Notes under the pieces: model-generated
Database searches by the model: none
Told to the model about the DNA's origin: nothing
Seen by the model: the letters and a program-made list of their open reading frames with translations, nothing else
Position numbers and translations under genes: made by a program
Source: VYDC01 sp034420495
GTDB taxonomy: Bacteria; Chloroflexota; Dehalococcoidia; UBA2979
Direction: 5' to 3'
Assembly: GCA_034420495.1 (NCBI GenBank)
Contig: DAOULG010000182.1
Location: forward strand, 1 to 21,293
DNA length: 21,293 nucleotides
In this document: positions 6,096 through 13,405 of the stretch, piece after piece
Position numbering within the stretch: position 1 is the first letter of the stretch
How the letters are laid out: every line of letters begins with the position of its first letter

Positions 6096-7325
6096 GTGGA
6101 GTGGTCCGACACGCCAGAGCAGTCCGCATTCCGGGCGCAGGTGCGCTCGTTCCTTGAGGAGGAGCTCCCGCCCGGCTACCGGGACCTCGACGCCCGGGGG
6201 CCGCACGACCCGCCGCCCACCGGGGACTGGCGCCACGACCGCAAGTCCGGGGATCCGGAGGTCCGGCGTACGGCGGAGGACTGGGGGCACGCCGTCGGCC
6301 GGCGCGGCTGGACGGCTCCGCACTGGCCGGCGCGATACGGGGGCGCCGATCTCTCGGTGATGGAACAGTTCATCTTCGCCGAGGAGGTCGCCGGGGCGTC
6401 GGCGCCGGTGATCGATCCGATCGGGATCCGCCTGATGGGATCGACGCTCGTCATCCACGGGACCGAGGAGCAGCGCCGCGAGCACCTCCCCCGGATGCTC
6501 GCCGGGGACGGTGGCTGGGCGCAGTGCTTCTCCGAGCCGGGCGCCGGATCCGACCTCGCATCGCTCTCGACCCGCGCCGTGCGCGACGGGGACGAGTACG
6601 TCGTCAACGGCCAGAAGATCTGGACGTCGGGGGGGCACGACGCCGACTGGGCGTCGCTGCTGGTGCGCACCGATCCGGAGGCGCCCAAGCACCGCGGGAT
6701 CACCTTCCTGATGGTCGATCTGCACACGCCGGGCGTCGAGGTGCGCCCGATCGTCGACGCGACCGGCCGCCACTACGTGAACGAGGTCTTCTTCGAGGAC
6801 GTGCGCGTCCCGGTCACCAACCGCGTCGGCGAGGAGAACCGGGGCTGGTACGTCGCGACGACGCTGCTCGACTTCGAGCGCTCGAACGTCTCGGGGGCGG
6901 TGGTGAACCGCAAGACGATCCGGGCCCTGCTCGGCTACGCCGCGGGCGAGGGGCGCCGCTTCTCGCGGCTCGGTCTCGTCGACTCGCTCCGCCAGGAGCT
7001 GGCGCACCACTTCATCCAGACGGAGGTGCAGTACAGCTTCTCGCTGCGCATCGCCTCCATCCAGGCCACCGGCGCCGTCCCGAACTACGAGGCCTCGGTG
7101 AACAAGATGTTCGGCTCCGAGCTCGGCCAGACGCTGCAGCGCACGGCGACGAAGGTCTTCGGGCTCTACTCCGGGATCTGGGACGGGACGCACCCGCTGG
7201 CCCCGATGAAGGCGCGCTTCACGGTCGGCTACGTCGGCTCGATCCCGGCCACGATCGCCGCCGGCTCCTCGGAGATCCAGCGCAACGTGATCGCGACCCG
7301 CGGGCTCGGGCTACCGCGGGGCTGA
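6096..7325 (+). CDS. Acyl-CoA dehydrogenase family protein (FadE-like)
   Basis: A 409-aa FAD enzyme of the acyl-CoA dehydrogenase fold, which introduces a 2,3-double bond into acyl-CoA thioesters and passes electrons to ETF. Landmarks: N-terminal helical region EWSDTPEQSAFRAQVRSFL; middle beta domain with CFSEPGAGSDLASL and YVVNGQKIWTSGG, both flavin/substrate-contact motifs; C-terminal helical domain closing with TIAAGSSEIQRNVIATRGLG. The position just before GSSEIQRN carries Ala where short- and medium-chain enzymes have the catalytic Glu (YEGTSE), so the base must lie elsewhere or in a partner subunit. GTG 6096 is preferred because GGAGGG sits seven bases upstream; an ATG at 6042 in frame would add 18 unconserved residues. 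No ETF, thiolase or second dehydrogenase is adjacent. It ends convergently with rimO, overlapping by 15 bp. Confidence 0.9.
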   Translation: MEWSDTPEQSAFRAQVRSFLEEELPPGYRDLDARGPHDPPPTGDWRHDRKSGDPEVRRTAEDWGHAVGRRGWTAPHWPARYGGADLSVMEQFIFAEEVAGASAPVIDPIGIRLMGSTLVIHGTEEQRREHLPRMLAGDGGWAQCFSEPGAGSDLASLSTRAVRDGDEYVVNGQKIWTSGGHDADWASLLVRTDPEAPKHRGITFLMVDLHTPGVEVRPIVDATGRHYVNEVFFEDVRVPVTNRVGEENRGWYVATTLLDFERSNVSGAVVNRKTIRALLGYAAGEGRRFSRLGLVDSLRQELAHHFIQTEVQYSFSLRIASIQATGAVPNYEASVNKMFGSELGQTLQRTATKVFGLYSGIWDGTHPLAPMKARFTVGYVGSIPATIAAGSSEIQRNVIATRGLGLPRG

Positions 7326-8681
7326 CGGCGCCCCGACGGCCCGCCCGCCCGCCGGCTCCGCGCCCCCGGTCGGCTCCGCGGGCGAGAGCAGGAGGTCGTA
7401 GGGAAGCGCCCCCTCGACGCGCGCCCGCACCAGCTCCCCCGGCGCGAATTCGCCCTTGAGGAGCGCCAGCCCGTCGACCTCGGGAGCGTCGCGGTAGGTC
7501 CGGCCGACCACGACCGGACCCCCGGCGCCCCCGGACTCGACCGGGCGCGCCGACTCGACGAGCACGTCGAGCTCGCGCCCCAGGAGCGCGCGGTTGCGCT
7601 CCAGGGAGATCTCCTGCGCGAGCTCCATCAGCCGGCCGTACCGCTCCTGCACGAGCCCGGGTTCGGGGATCCCGCCGAGAGCGCGTGCGCCGTCTGCGGC
7701 CGGCGTCCCCGCCTGCGGCGAGTAGGAGAAGGCGCCGACGTGGTCGAAGCGCTGCTCCTCGACGAAGTCGAGGAGCTCCTCGAACTCGGCGTCGCTCTCT
7801 CCGGGGAAGCCGACGATGAAGGTCGTGCGGATGGCGACATCCGGCATCTCGGCGCGGAGGGCGTCCAGGCTGCGCCGAGCCACGCGCAGGCCGGGGCGCT
7901 TCATCCTGCGGAGAACGGCCCCCGAGCCGTGCTGGAGCGGGATGTCGACGTAGGGGACGACGGTGGAGAGCTCCGCCATCGTCCGCGCCAGGCGCGGCGT
8001 GACGCGGCCGGGGTAGGCGTACATCAGCCGGATCCACGGCACCTCCGGCACGGCCGCCGCGAACTCCTCGAGGAGCGCCGCGAGGCCGTCGCGCTCGCCG
8101 CGGTCCTCGGCGTAGGCCGTCGAGTCCTGCGCGACCAGCACCAGCTCGGAGACGCCGGCCGCGGCGTACGCCCTCGCCTCCGCGAGCAGCCGGTCCCGGG
8201 GCGCGGAGTGCATGGCGCCCTTGATCGCGGGGATGATGCAGAAGGTGCACGGCCGGTCGCAGCCGTCGGAGATCTTCAGGTACGCGGAGGGCGTGCCGGG
8301 CGCGATGAGCGGCCCGGGCTCGGGGATGTCGTAGCGGGGGTCGGCGTGCCCCGCGGAGGCGGCGATCTCGTCCCACGCCTCCGCCCCGAAGGTCGCGTCG
8401 ACGCCGGGCACGGCCCGGAGCACCTCCTGCTCCGCGATCTCCGTCATGCAGCCCATCACGTAGAGCCGCTGTCCCTCGGGGCGCGCCCCGTCGAGCTCCC
8501 GGATCGTCGAGAGCGACTCCTCCTTCGCCGCATCGATGAAGCCGCAGGTGTTGACCAGGACGAGCTCCGCATCGGCGGGATCGGAGACCGCGAGGTGGCG
8601 GCGGTGCCGGAGCGCCTGCTCGAGGCGCATGGAGTCCACGGTGTTCTTGGCGCAGCCGAGCGTCACGTGGTGGTAGCGCAC
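7311..8681 (-). CDS. rimO: Ribosomal protein S12 methylthiotransferase RimO
   Basis: A 456-aa radical-SAM enzyme with two iron-sulfur clusters that methylthiolates an aspartate of ribosomal protein S12. N-terminal UPF0004 domain: Cys10 (TLGCAKNTVDS), Cys46 (VNTCGFID), Cys78 (VMGCMTE). Radical-SAM site: Cys141, Cys145, Cys148 in DGCDRPCTFCIIPAIKG. TCGFIDAAKEES and IKG distinguish RimO from the tRNA enzyme MiaB. The C-terminus has a TRAM-like region (about 370-440) and a Pro/Gly-rich tail overlapping the acyl-CoA dehydrogenase 3' end. The GTG at 8681 directly precedes the conserved RYHHVTLGCAKN strand; the ribosome site is weak and the gene starts 4 bp after the rodZ-like stop, suggesting translational coupling. 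The rodZ-rimO order is conserved in many bacteria. Confidence 0.95.
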   Translation of the reverse strand: MRYHHVTLGCAKNTVDSMRLEQALRHRRHLAVSDPADAELVLVNTCGFIDAAKEESLSTIRELDGARPEGQRLYVMGCMTEIAEQEVLRAVPGVDATFGAEAWDEIAASAGHADPRYDIPEPGPLIAPGTPSAYLKISDGCDRPCTFCIIPAIKGAMHSAPRDRLLAEARAYAAAGVSELVLVAQDSTAYAEDRGERDGLAALLEEFAAAVPEVPWIRLMYAYPGRVTPRLARTMAELSTVVPYVDIPLQHGSGAVLRRMKRPGLRVARRSLDALRAEMPDVAIRTTFIVGFPGESDAEFEELLDFVEEQRFDHVGAFSYSPQAGTPAADGARALGGIPEPGLVQERYGRLMELAQEISLERNRALLGRELDVLVESARPVESGGAGGPVVVGRTYRDAPEVDGLALLKGEFAPGELVRARVEGALPYDLLLSPAEPTGGAEPAGGRAVGAPSAPR

Positions 8682-8685
8682 CGGG

Positions 8686-9441
8686 CTAGGGGGTGCCCGC
8701 GGAGACGATGAGCGTGACCGGATCCCCGGGCTCGACCGGCGCACCGGCGGCCGGGGACTGGCCGAAGACGAAACCGGGGGGCGCGGCGTCGGTCTCGATC
8801 TCGATCACGTTGACCAGGAGGCCCAGCTCCTCGAGCGCCTCGCGCGCCGTCTCCAGGGTGACGCCCGAGAAGTCGGGGGTCGTCCCGGTCGCGGCCGGCG
8901 GCACCGTCGCGTCGGCGTCGGGCGTCGCGGCCGGTGTCGCCGCCCCGGCGCTCGCCGCCGCTGAGCCCTCCCCCTCGCCGGCCGCGCCGCGGAACTGGAT
9001 CACCGCGACCGCGACGGCGATCGCAGCGGCGACGACGACCAGCATCACGACGAGCACGCGCGGGATGTCGAGACCGAACGAGGCGTGCCTGCGCCGCAGA
9101 CCCGGGAGCGGCTCGAGCCCCCGCGGCCGCGGGAGCTCCGGGGGGAGCATGGAGACGAGCTCCTCGGCGTCGAGCTCGAGGTGCCGGCCGTAGGAGCGCA
9201 GGAAGCCCCGCGTGTAGATCGGCGCCGGGAGCGCGTCCCAGCGCTCGGCCTCCAGCGCCTGCAGGTAGATGCGGTTGATGCGGGTGTCGCGCTCCGCGTC
9301 GCCGAGCGTCACGCCGCGCTCGGTGCGCCGGCGGCGGAGCAGCTCGCCGACGCCGCGCGGCGCCGCGGCCGGCTCGCCCCCGGGCTCCGGCCCGGGACGG
9401 CGCGGCTCGTCCGCACCGGAGGAGGTGCCGTCGGTCGCCAT
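8686..9441 (-). CDS. RodZ-like helix-turn-helix membrane protein with C-terminal PASTA domain
   Basis: A 251-aa bitopic membrane protein. Residues 31-95 form the RodZ-type HTH (VGELLRRRRTERGVTLGDAE, then INRIYLQALEAERWDALPAPIYTRGFLRSYGRHL), which in RodZ binds MreB. A single transmembrane helix spans about 126-149. A low-complexity Ala/Thr/Pro linker (151-188) leads to one PASTA repeat at 189-250 (DFSGVTLETAREALEELGL...GQSPAAGAPVEPGDPVTLIVSAG). PASTA domains bind peptidoglycan fragments or lipid II in PknB kinases and PBPs; RodZ normally ends in a DUF4115 beta-domain instead. Inferred role: linking the cytoskeleton to cell-wall synthesis. The ATG overlaps the upstream dehydrogenase stop (TGATG), indicating coupled translation. 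It is followed by rimO, the usual neighbour of rodZ. The domain call is clear; equivalence to RodZ is by domain and gene order. Confidence 0.85.
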   Translation of the reverse strand: MATDGTSSGADEPRRPGPEPGGEPAAAPRGVGELLRRRRTERGVTLGDAERDTRINRIYLQALEAERWDALPAPIYTRGFLRSYGRHLELDAEELVSMLPPELPRPRGLEPLPGLRRRHASFGLDIPRVLVVMLVVVAAAIAVAVAVIQFRGAAGEGEGSAAASAGAATPAATPDADATVPPAATGTTPDFSGVTLETAREALEELGLLVNVIEIETDAAPPGFVFGQSPAAGAPVEPGDPVTLIVSAGTP

Positions 9442-10487
9442 CAGCGGCCGTCCACCCCGGGGAAGTCGACGAGCGACTTGAGGCCGGCGAGCTCCAGGCG
9501 GGAGGTGTAGGCCTCCGGCGCCTGCTCGATCCCGTAGCGGTGGGTCACGAGCTCCCCCACCCGCGGCAGCGAGCCGAGCAGCGCCACGGCCCGGCGGTAC
9601 TGCTCGGTGGTGGCGTTCTGCGAGCCGGAGAGGACGATCTCGGCGTAGTGGAGCGCGTTGAGGTCAAGCGGGATGGCCGACCCCGGAGGGAACCCCGCGA
9701 AGAGGTTGACGACGCCCTGCCGCGAGACGATCTGGAGGGCCTCGGTCGCGAGCTCGGGGACGCCGACGGAGACGGCGACGGCATCGGCGCCGTCGCCGTC
9801 CGTGGCGCCGCGGACCGCCGCCTCGAGGTCCTCCGCCCCGGGATCGACGACGACGTCGGCCCCCCAGCGCCGGGCGATCTCCCGCCGCTCCGCGACCGGC
9901 TCCGAGACCACGATCGGGGCGGCCCCGGAGGAGCGCCCGAGCAGCAGGTGGAGGAGGCCCATCGGGCCGGCGCCGAGGATGGCGAGCGAGCCTCCCGGCC
10001 GCACGCCGAGGAGGTCCAGGGAGTTCAGGGTGCAGGCGACGGGCTCGGCGATCGCCGCGAGAGCGAGCGGGAGGGAGGGCGGGACGCGCAGCACGTGCCC
10101 GAGGGAGACGATCTCCCGGGGGACGGTCATCTGCTCCGCGAAGCCGCCGTCGAGGTCGTAGCCGAGCGTGCGCCTGCTGGTGCAGCGGTTGCGCCGCCCG
10201 CGCGTGCAGAAGCGGCAGCGCCCGCAGGCGAGGATCGGGCAGACGACGACGCGATCGCCGATCGCGTAGTCGTCGACGCCCTCGCCGACGGCGTCGACGA
10301 CGCCGGCGAGCTCGTGGCCGGGGACGACCCCCGGCAGGGCGTACTTCTCGCCCCGGTAGACGCGCACGTCCGAGGCGCACAGCGCCGCCGCCGCGATCCG
10401 CAGCCGGAGCTCGCCGGGCCGCGGATCACGCGCCGGCCGCTCCTCGACCGTGACCTGGCCGGGTCCGTGGAAGATCGTCGCCCGCAC
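9441..10487 (-). CDS. Zinc-dependent medium-chain alcohol dehydrogenase (sorbitol/threonine dehydrogenase-like)
   Basis: A 348-aa zinc-binding MDR-family oxidoreductase acting on a polyol, amino alcohol or alcohol with NAD(P). Catalytic-zinc residues are Cys37 (ALCASDVRVYRG), His58/Glu59 (PGHELAGVV) and the Glu in AIAEPVACTLNSLD. The structural zinc is held by Cys88, Cys91, Cys94 and Cys102 (ACGRCRFCTRGRRNRC). The Rossmann fold begins with LAILGAGPMGLLHL. EPVAC plus the RGRRNRC lobe suggest the sorbitol/L-threonine/galactitol group, but substrate is not determinable. Start is GTG 10487 with GGGAG six bases upstream. It is the first gene of an operon with rodZ-like and rimO, joined to the next gene by a one-base stop/start overlap, which is odd for a metabolic enzyme. 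Confidence 0.92.
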   Translation of the reverse strand: MRATIFHGPGQVTVEERPARDPRPGELRLRIAAAALCASDVRVYRGEKYALPGVVPGHELAGVVDAVGEGVDDYAIGDRVVVCPILACGRCRFCTRGRRNRCTSRRTLGYDLDGGFAEQMTVPREIVSLGHVLRVPPSLPLALAAIAEPVACTLNSLDLLGVRPGGSLAILGAGPMGLLHLLLGRSSGAAPIVVSEPVAERREIARRWGADVVVDPGAEDLEAAVRGATDGDGADAVAVSVGVPELATEALQIVSRQGVVNLFAGFPPGSAIPLDLNALHYAEIVLSGSQNATTEQYRRAVALLGSLPRVGELVTHRYGIEQAPEAYTSRLELAGLKSLVDFPGVDGR

Positions 10488-10517
10488 GCCGGCTCCCGCC
10501 CCCTCGCGCCCCGACGA

Positions 10518-10523
10518 AGTATC
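10518..10523 (-). promoter_or_regulatory. Weak -10 candidate (GATACT) for the dehydrogenase-rodZ-rimO operon
   Basis: GATACT on the minus strand is the only AT-rich hexamer in the 140-bp rpsT-dehydrogenase gap, 30 nt before the GTG. No -35 is visible. The operon might instead be reached by readthrough from rpsT. Confidence 0.25.
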
Positions 10524-10627
10524 GCGCGTTCGCGCCGGACGTGCCGGAACGGGGCCGCCGGGTCTCCGCCGGCGCCGCTGCGGTGGTGGGATCGGCTGCC
10601 CGCGCCGCGGCCGGCGGTGGAGGGCGG

Positions 10628-10897
10628 CTACTCCGGGTCGGCGCCCTGCCGGAGCTGCTCGGCGAGCCGCGACTTGCGGCGCGCGGCGGCGTTGGGGTGG
10701 ATGATCCGTCGCCGCGCGGCCCGGTCGAGTGCGGACTGCGCGGCGCGCACGAGATCGGCCGACTCGGGGGCCCCGTCGGCGATCGCCTCCCGGGCGTCAC
10801 GCACCGCGCGCGAGGCGCGCGTGCGGTACGGCCTGAGCCGGGCCGCCCGCCTCTCGTTCTGGCGCGCGCGCTTCCGGGCCTGTGGAGTATTCGCCAT
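10628..10897 (-). CDS. rpsT: 30S ribosomal protein S20
   Basis: An 89-aa, strongly basic protein that binds 16S rRNA. The N-terminus MANTPQARKRARQNERRAAR is the family signature (usual form 'MANIKSAKKR..QNEKRR'), and the C-terminal half holds the expected helix ending RRIIHPNAAARRKSRLAEQL. Length is normal for S20 (about 86-90 aa). ATG 10897 has GGGGACGAG upstream. The gene is monocistronic or heads the minus-strand operon, and is divergent from murJ. A well-formed promoter lies 44-72 bp upstream. Confidence 0.95.
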   Translation of the reverse strand: MANTPQARKRARQNERRAARLRPYRTRASRAVRDAREAIADGAPESADLVRAAQSALDRAARRRIIHPNAAARRKSRLAEQLRQGADPE

Positions 10898-10940
10898 CTC
10901 GTCCCCGCGACTGGCGGCCGCCCCGGGCGGCGCACGCGCG

Positions 10941-10969
10941 ATCGTAGCCCCGCGCCGCGGCGCCGTCCA
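10941..10969 (-). promoter_or_regulatory. rpsT promoter TGGACG-N17-TACGAT
   Basis: On the minus strand TGGACG (10969-10964) and TACGAT (10946-10941) are separated by exactly 17 nt. A start near 10935 gives a ~37-nt leader with a ribosome site before rpsT. The -35 differs from TTGACG at one base. Confidence 0.6.
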
Positions 10970-10972
10970 TCC

Positions 10973-11001
10973 TTGCCCCCCGACCGGCTCGCGCGCACGA
11001 T
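10973..11001 (+). promoter_or_regulatory. murJ promoter TTGCCC-N17-CACGAT, leaderless geometry
   Basis: TTGCCC (10973-10978) and CACGAT (10996-11001) have a 17-nt spacer. Only 7 nt separate the -10 from the murJ ATG at 11009, so the transcript would start at or next to the start codon. This agrees with the lack of a Shine-Dalgarno there. Confidence 0.45.
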
Positions 11002-11008
11002 CGGTCGG

Positions 11009-12739
11009 ATGCACCGACCTCCCTCCGCCGGCGACGAGCCCGAGGATGCGGGACCCGCGTCCCCGGATCCGGGCGCCGGGCGGGAGGGCGAGCCGTTCGC
11101 CGGGAGCGTGAGCGAGGCGGAGTCCGTCGCCGGGCTGCGCCGGTACCTCATGCGCGGCGTGACGGAGCAGGGCGTCGCCTGGGCGGCCGTCGTGGTCGCC
11201 GCGGGCTTCCTGCTGTCGCGTCTCCTGGGCCTGCTGCGCTCCGTGGTCATCGCCGACGCCTTCGGCACCGAGGCGGAGCTCGCGGCCTACTGGGTCGCCT
11301 TCCGCATCCCCGATCTCGTCTTCCAGCTGCTCGCCGGTGCGACGCTCTCCGCGGCCTTCATCCCCGTCTTTGCGCGCGTGCGCCTGCGGGAGAGCGCCGA
11401 CGCCGCCTGGGCGCTCGCCTCCGGCGTCCTCAACCTGATCAGCCTGGCGACGTTCCTGGTCGCGTCCCTCGCCTTCGTCCTCGCGCCGTGGCTGGTGCCG
11501 CTCCTCGCTCCGGGGCTCGGGGAGGGGAGCGGCCGGGAGGCGGAGCTGGACGCCCTCGCCGTCGAGCTGACGCGGATCATGCTCATCTCGCCCATCTTCT
11601 TCGGCATCTCGGGGATGGTGACCGGCGTGCTCAACGCGAGGCAGCACTTCGTCGCCCCCGCGCTCGCGCCGCTCCTCTACAACGCCTCCATCATCATGGG
11701 TGCGGTGCTCCTGGCCGGACCGATGGGGGTCCGGGGTCTCGCCGTCGGCGTCGCCGCGGGGGCGGCCCTCCACATGGTCGTGCAGCTGCCGGCGCTCGCC
11801 CTGGTGGGGATGCGCTGGCGGCCCCGGCTCTCGCTCGCCTCCCGCTCCGTCCGCGAGGTCCTCCGGCTCGCCGCCCCCCGGGTGATCGGCCTCGGAGCCT
11901 CGCAGCTCAACCTCGTGGTCGTCCTCTTCTTCGCCTCCTTCGTCTCCGATCAGGCGATCAGCGCCGTCTCCTACGCCTACCTGATGATGATGATGCCGGT
12001 GGCGATCGCCGGCATGGCGATCTCGACGGCGACGTTCCCGCTCCTGGCGCAGCAGGCGGCGGCCCGGCAGATGGGGGCGCTCGCCGTCTCGCTCGGGCAG
12101 GCCCTGGGGACGATCCTCTTCCTGGCGGTGCCGGCCTCGGCCGGGCTGGTTGTGCTGTCGGAGCCGGCGGTCCGCGTGCTGCTGGAGCGCGGCGCCTTCG
12201 ACGCCGCGTCGAGCGAGCTGGTGGCCGGCGTCGTCGCCGTCTACGCCGTCGGGGTCTTCGCCCACGCCGGGGTCGAGATCGTGAGCAGGGGCTTCTATGC
12301 GCTCTCCGACACGCGCACGCCGGTGGTGGCGACGGTCCTCGCCACCATCCTCAACACGGCGCTCTGCGCGGCGCTCATCGGCCCCTTCGGCGTGCGCGGG
12401 CTCGCCGCCGCGGCCTCGGTCGCGGCGATCCTGGAGTTCCTGCTGGTGGCGCGGCTGCTCTCCCAGCGGCTCGGCGGCCTGAGCCCGGCGGCGAGGCGGT
12501 GGGCCGGCTCGCTGCGGGGCTCGCTCTGGCGCACCGCCGCGGCCACCGCGGTGATGGTGGAGGTCGTGGTGCTGATGCGGCTCCTGCTGGAGGCGGCCGG
12601 CGCCGGCTCCGAGAGCACGGGCGGCGCCCTGGTGGTGCTCGGCCTGGCCGGCCTCGCCGGGCTGCTCTCCTACATGGCGGCCGCGCTGCTTCTGCGCAGC
12701 GAGGAGGCGACGCGCCTCATCGGATGGCTCGGGCGGTAG
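11009..12739 (+). CDS. murJ: Lipid II flippase MurJ (MviN family)
   Basis: A 576-aa polytopic membrane protein of the MOP exporter superfamily that moves lipid II across the cytoplasmic membrane for peptidoglycan synthesis. After a ~50-residue hydrophilic N-terminus come about 14 hydrophobic helices. Characteristic stretches are FLLSRLLGLLRSVVIADAFG, AYWVAFRIPDLVFQLLAGATLSAAFIPVF, ISPIFFGISGMVTGVLNARQHF, ATFPLLAQQAA, and VRVLLERGAFD followed by SRGFYALSDTRTPV, all typical of MurJ. There is no pseudokinase extension as in mycobacterial MviN. ATG 11009 is preferred because a promoter ends 7 nt before it (leaderless); ATG 11150 would remove the hydrophilic leader and is the main alternative. Divergent from rpsT. 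Confidence 0.93.
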   Translation: MHRPPSAGDEPEDAGPASPDPGAGREGEPFAGSVSEAESVAGLRRYLMRGVTEQGVAWAAVVVAAGFLLSRLLGLLRSVVIADAFGTEAELAAYWVAFRIPDLVFQLLAGATLSAAFIPVFARVRLRESADAAWALASGVLNLISLATFLVASLAFVLAPWLVPLLAPGLGEGSGREAELDALAVELTRIMLISPIFFGISGMVTGVLNARQHFVAPALAPLLYNASIIMGAVLLAGPMGVRGLAVGVAAGAALHMVVQLPALALVGMRWRPRLSLASRSVREVLRLAAPRVIGLGASQLNLVVVLFFASFVSDQAISAVSYAYLMMMMPVAIAGMAISTATFPLLAQQAAARQMGALAVSLGQALGTILFLAVPASAGLVVLSEPAVRVLLERGAFDAASSELVAGVVAVYAVGVFAHAGVEIVSRGFYALSDTRTPVVATVLATILNTALCAALIGPFGVRGLAAAASVAAILEFLLVARLLSQRLGGLSPAARRWAGSLRGSLWRTAAATAVMVEVVVLMRLLLEAAGAGSESTGGALVVLGLAGLAGLLSYMAAALLLRSEEATRLIGWLGR

Positions 12740-12772
12740 CCGGAGCCGCCGGGCCGGGAGGGGCCGGTGCGC

Positions 12773-12781
12773 TGATACACT
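12773..12781 (+). promoter_or_regulatory. Extended -10 (TGATACACT) upstream of the zinc-ribbon/ileS genes
   Basis: TGA followed by TACACT (12776-12781) matches an extended -10 element, which can work without a -35. It lies 34 bp after the murJ stop. Transcription would start near 12788, about 117 nt before the zinc-ribbon ATG, and could drive that gene and ileS. I see no T-box-type leader. Confidence 0.45.
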
Positions 12782-12904
12782 GTCTGCGGCCGCGCCGCGC
12801 GGCGGCCCGAGGCCAGCCCCGCGGCAGGCGCCCTTCCCCATCGCGAGTGGCGTGCTGCGGATGGCGGGCTGGGCGGGCGCGGGCCCGCCGGATGAGGAGC
12901 GACG

Positions 12905-13372
12905 ATGGCTTTTCAGGACCGCGAGCTGACCTGCCGCGATTGCGGCGGCAGTTTCGTCTTCACAGCGGGGGAGCAGGAGTTCTACGCGAGCAAGGGCCTG
13001 CAGCACGATCCGGTGCGCTGCCCCTCGTGCCGGGCGACGCGCAAGATGATGCGCCCGGAGGACCGCGACGAGTCCCCCAACTACGGCGTCTTCGCCTCCT
13101 GGGGCGGCCGGACCCCTCGCCAGCTGCACGTGGCGAGCTGCGCCCAGTGCGCGCAGCTGACCGAGGTACCGTTCGTCCCGCGCGGCGACCGGCCCGTCTA
13201 CTGCTCGGCCTGCTACAACGAGGTGCGCGCCAAGCAGGAGGCGGCGGATCAGGCCGCGGCCGTCCACGCCGCGGCGCGCATCGCCTCGTCGTCGGTGTCG
13301 GTGGCGCTCGAGGGGCCCGGCCCGGGGGCGGAGCCGGACGCCCCCGGTGACGCCGGCCCCCCCTCCGAGTAG
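12905..13372 (+). CDS. Double zinc-ribbon protein of unknown function
   Basis: A 155-aa protein with four CxxC pairs: Cys10/13 and Cys39/42 form the first ribbon (ELTCRDCGGSFVFTAGEQEFY...PVRCPSC), and Cys79/82 and Cys100/103 form the second (CAQCAQLTEVPFVPRGDRPVYCSACY). The first matches the 'probable zinc-binding' (zf-trcl) type, the second the CxxC...TxVPFxP...RPVYCxxC type; both occur in short proteins of Chloroflexota and other environmental bacteria. The C-terminal 50 residues are an Ala-rich helix and a Gly/Pro-rich tail. ATG 12905 has GGAG seven bases upstream. It stands 33 bp before ileS, probably in one operon. Function is unknown; nucleic-acid or protein binding is a guess from the ribbon fold. 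Confidence 0.85.
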   Translation: MAFQDRELTCRDCGGSFVFTAGEQEFYASKGLQHDPVRCPSCRATRKMMRPEDRDESPNYGVFASWGGRTPRQLHVASCAQCAQLTEVPFVPRGDRPVYCSACYNEVRAKQEAADQAAAVHAAARIASSSVSVALEGPGPGAEPDAPGDAGPPSE

Positions 13373-13405
13373 GCGCGCCCCGCGGCGGTGGATGAGGGCG
13401 CGGCG

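Noticed and set aside
7650..7680. Sequence reminiscent of a tRNA T-loop (GGTTCGGGGATCCC)
   Set aside because: It lies inside rimO and no cloverleaf can be drawn around it.
10898..13267. 879-aa minus-strand open frame whose end coincides with rpsT
   Set aside because: Only the last 89 codons (S20) are real; the rest is antisense to murJ and the zinc-ribbon gene with composition typical of shadow frames.
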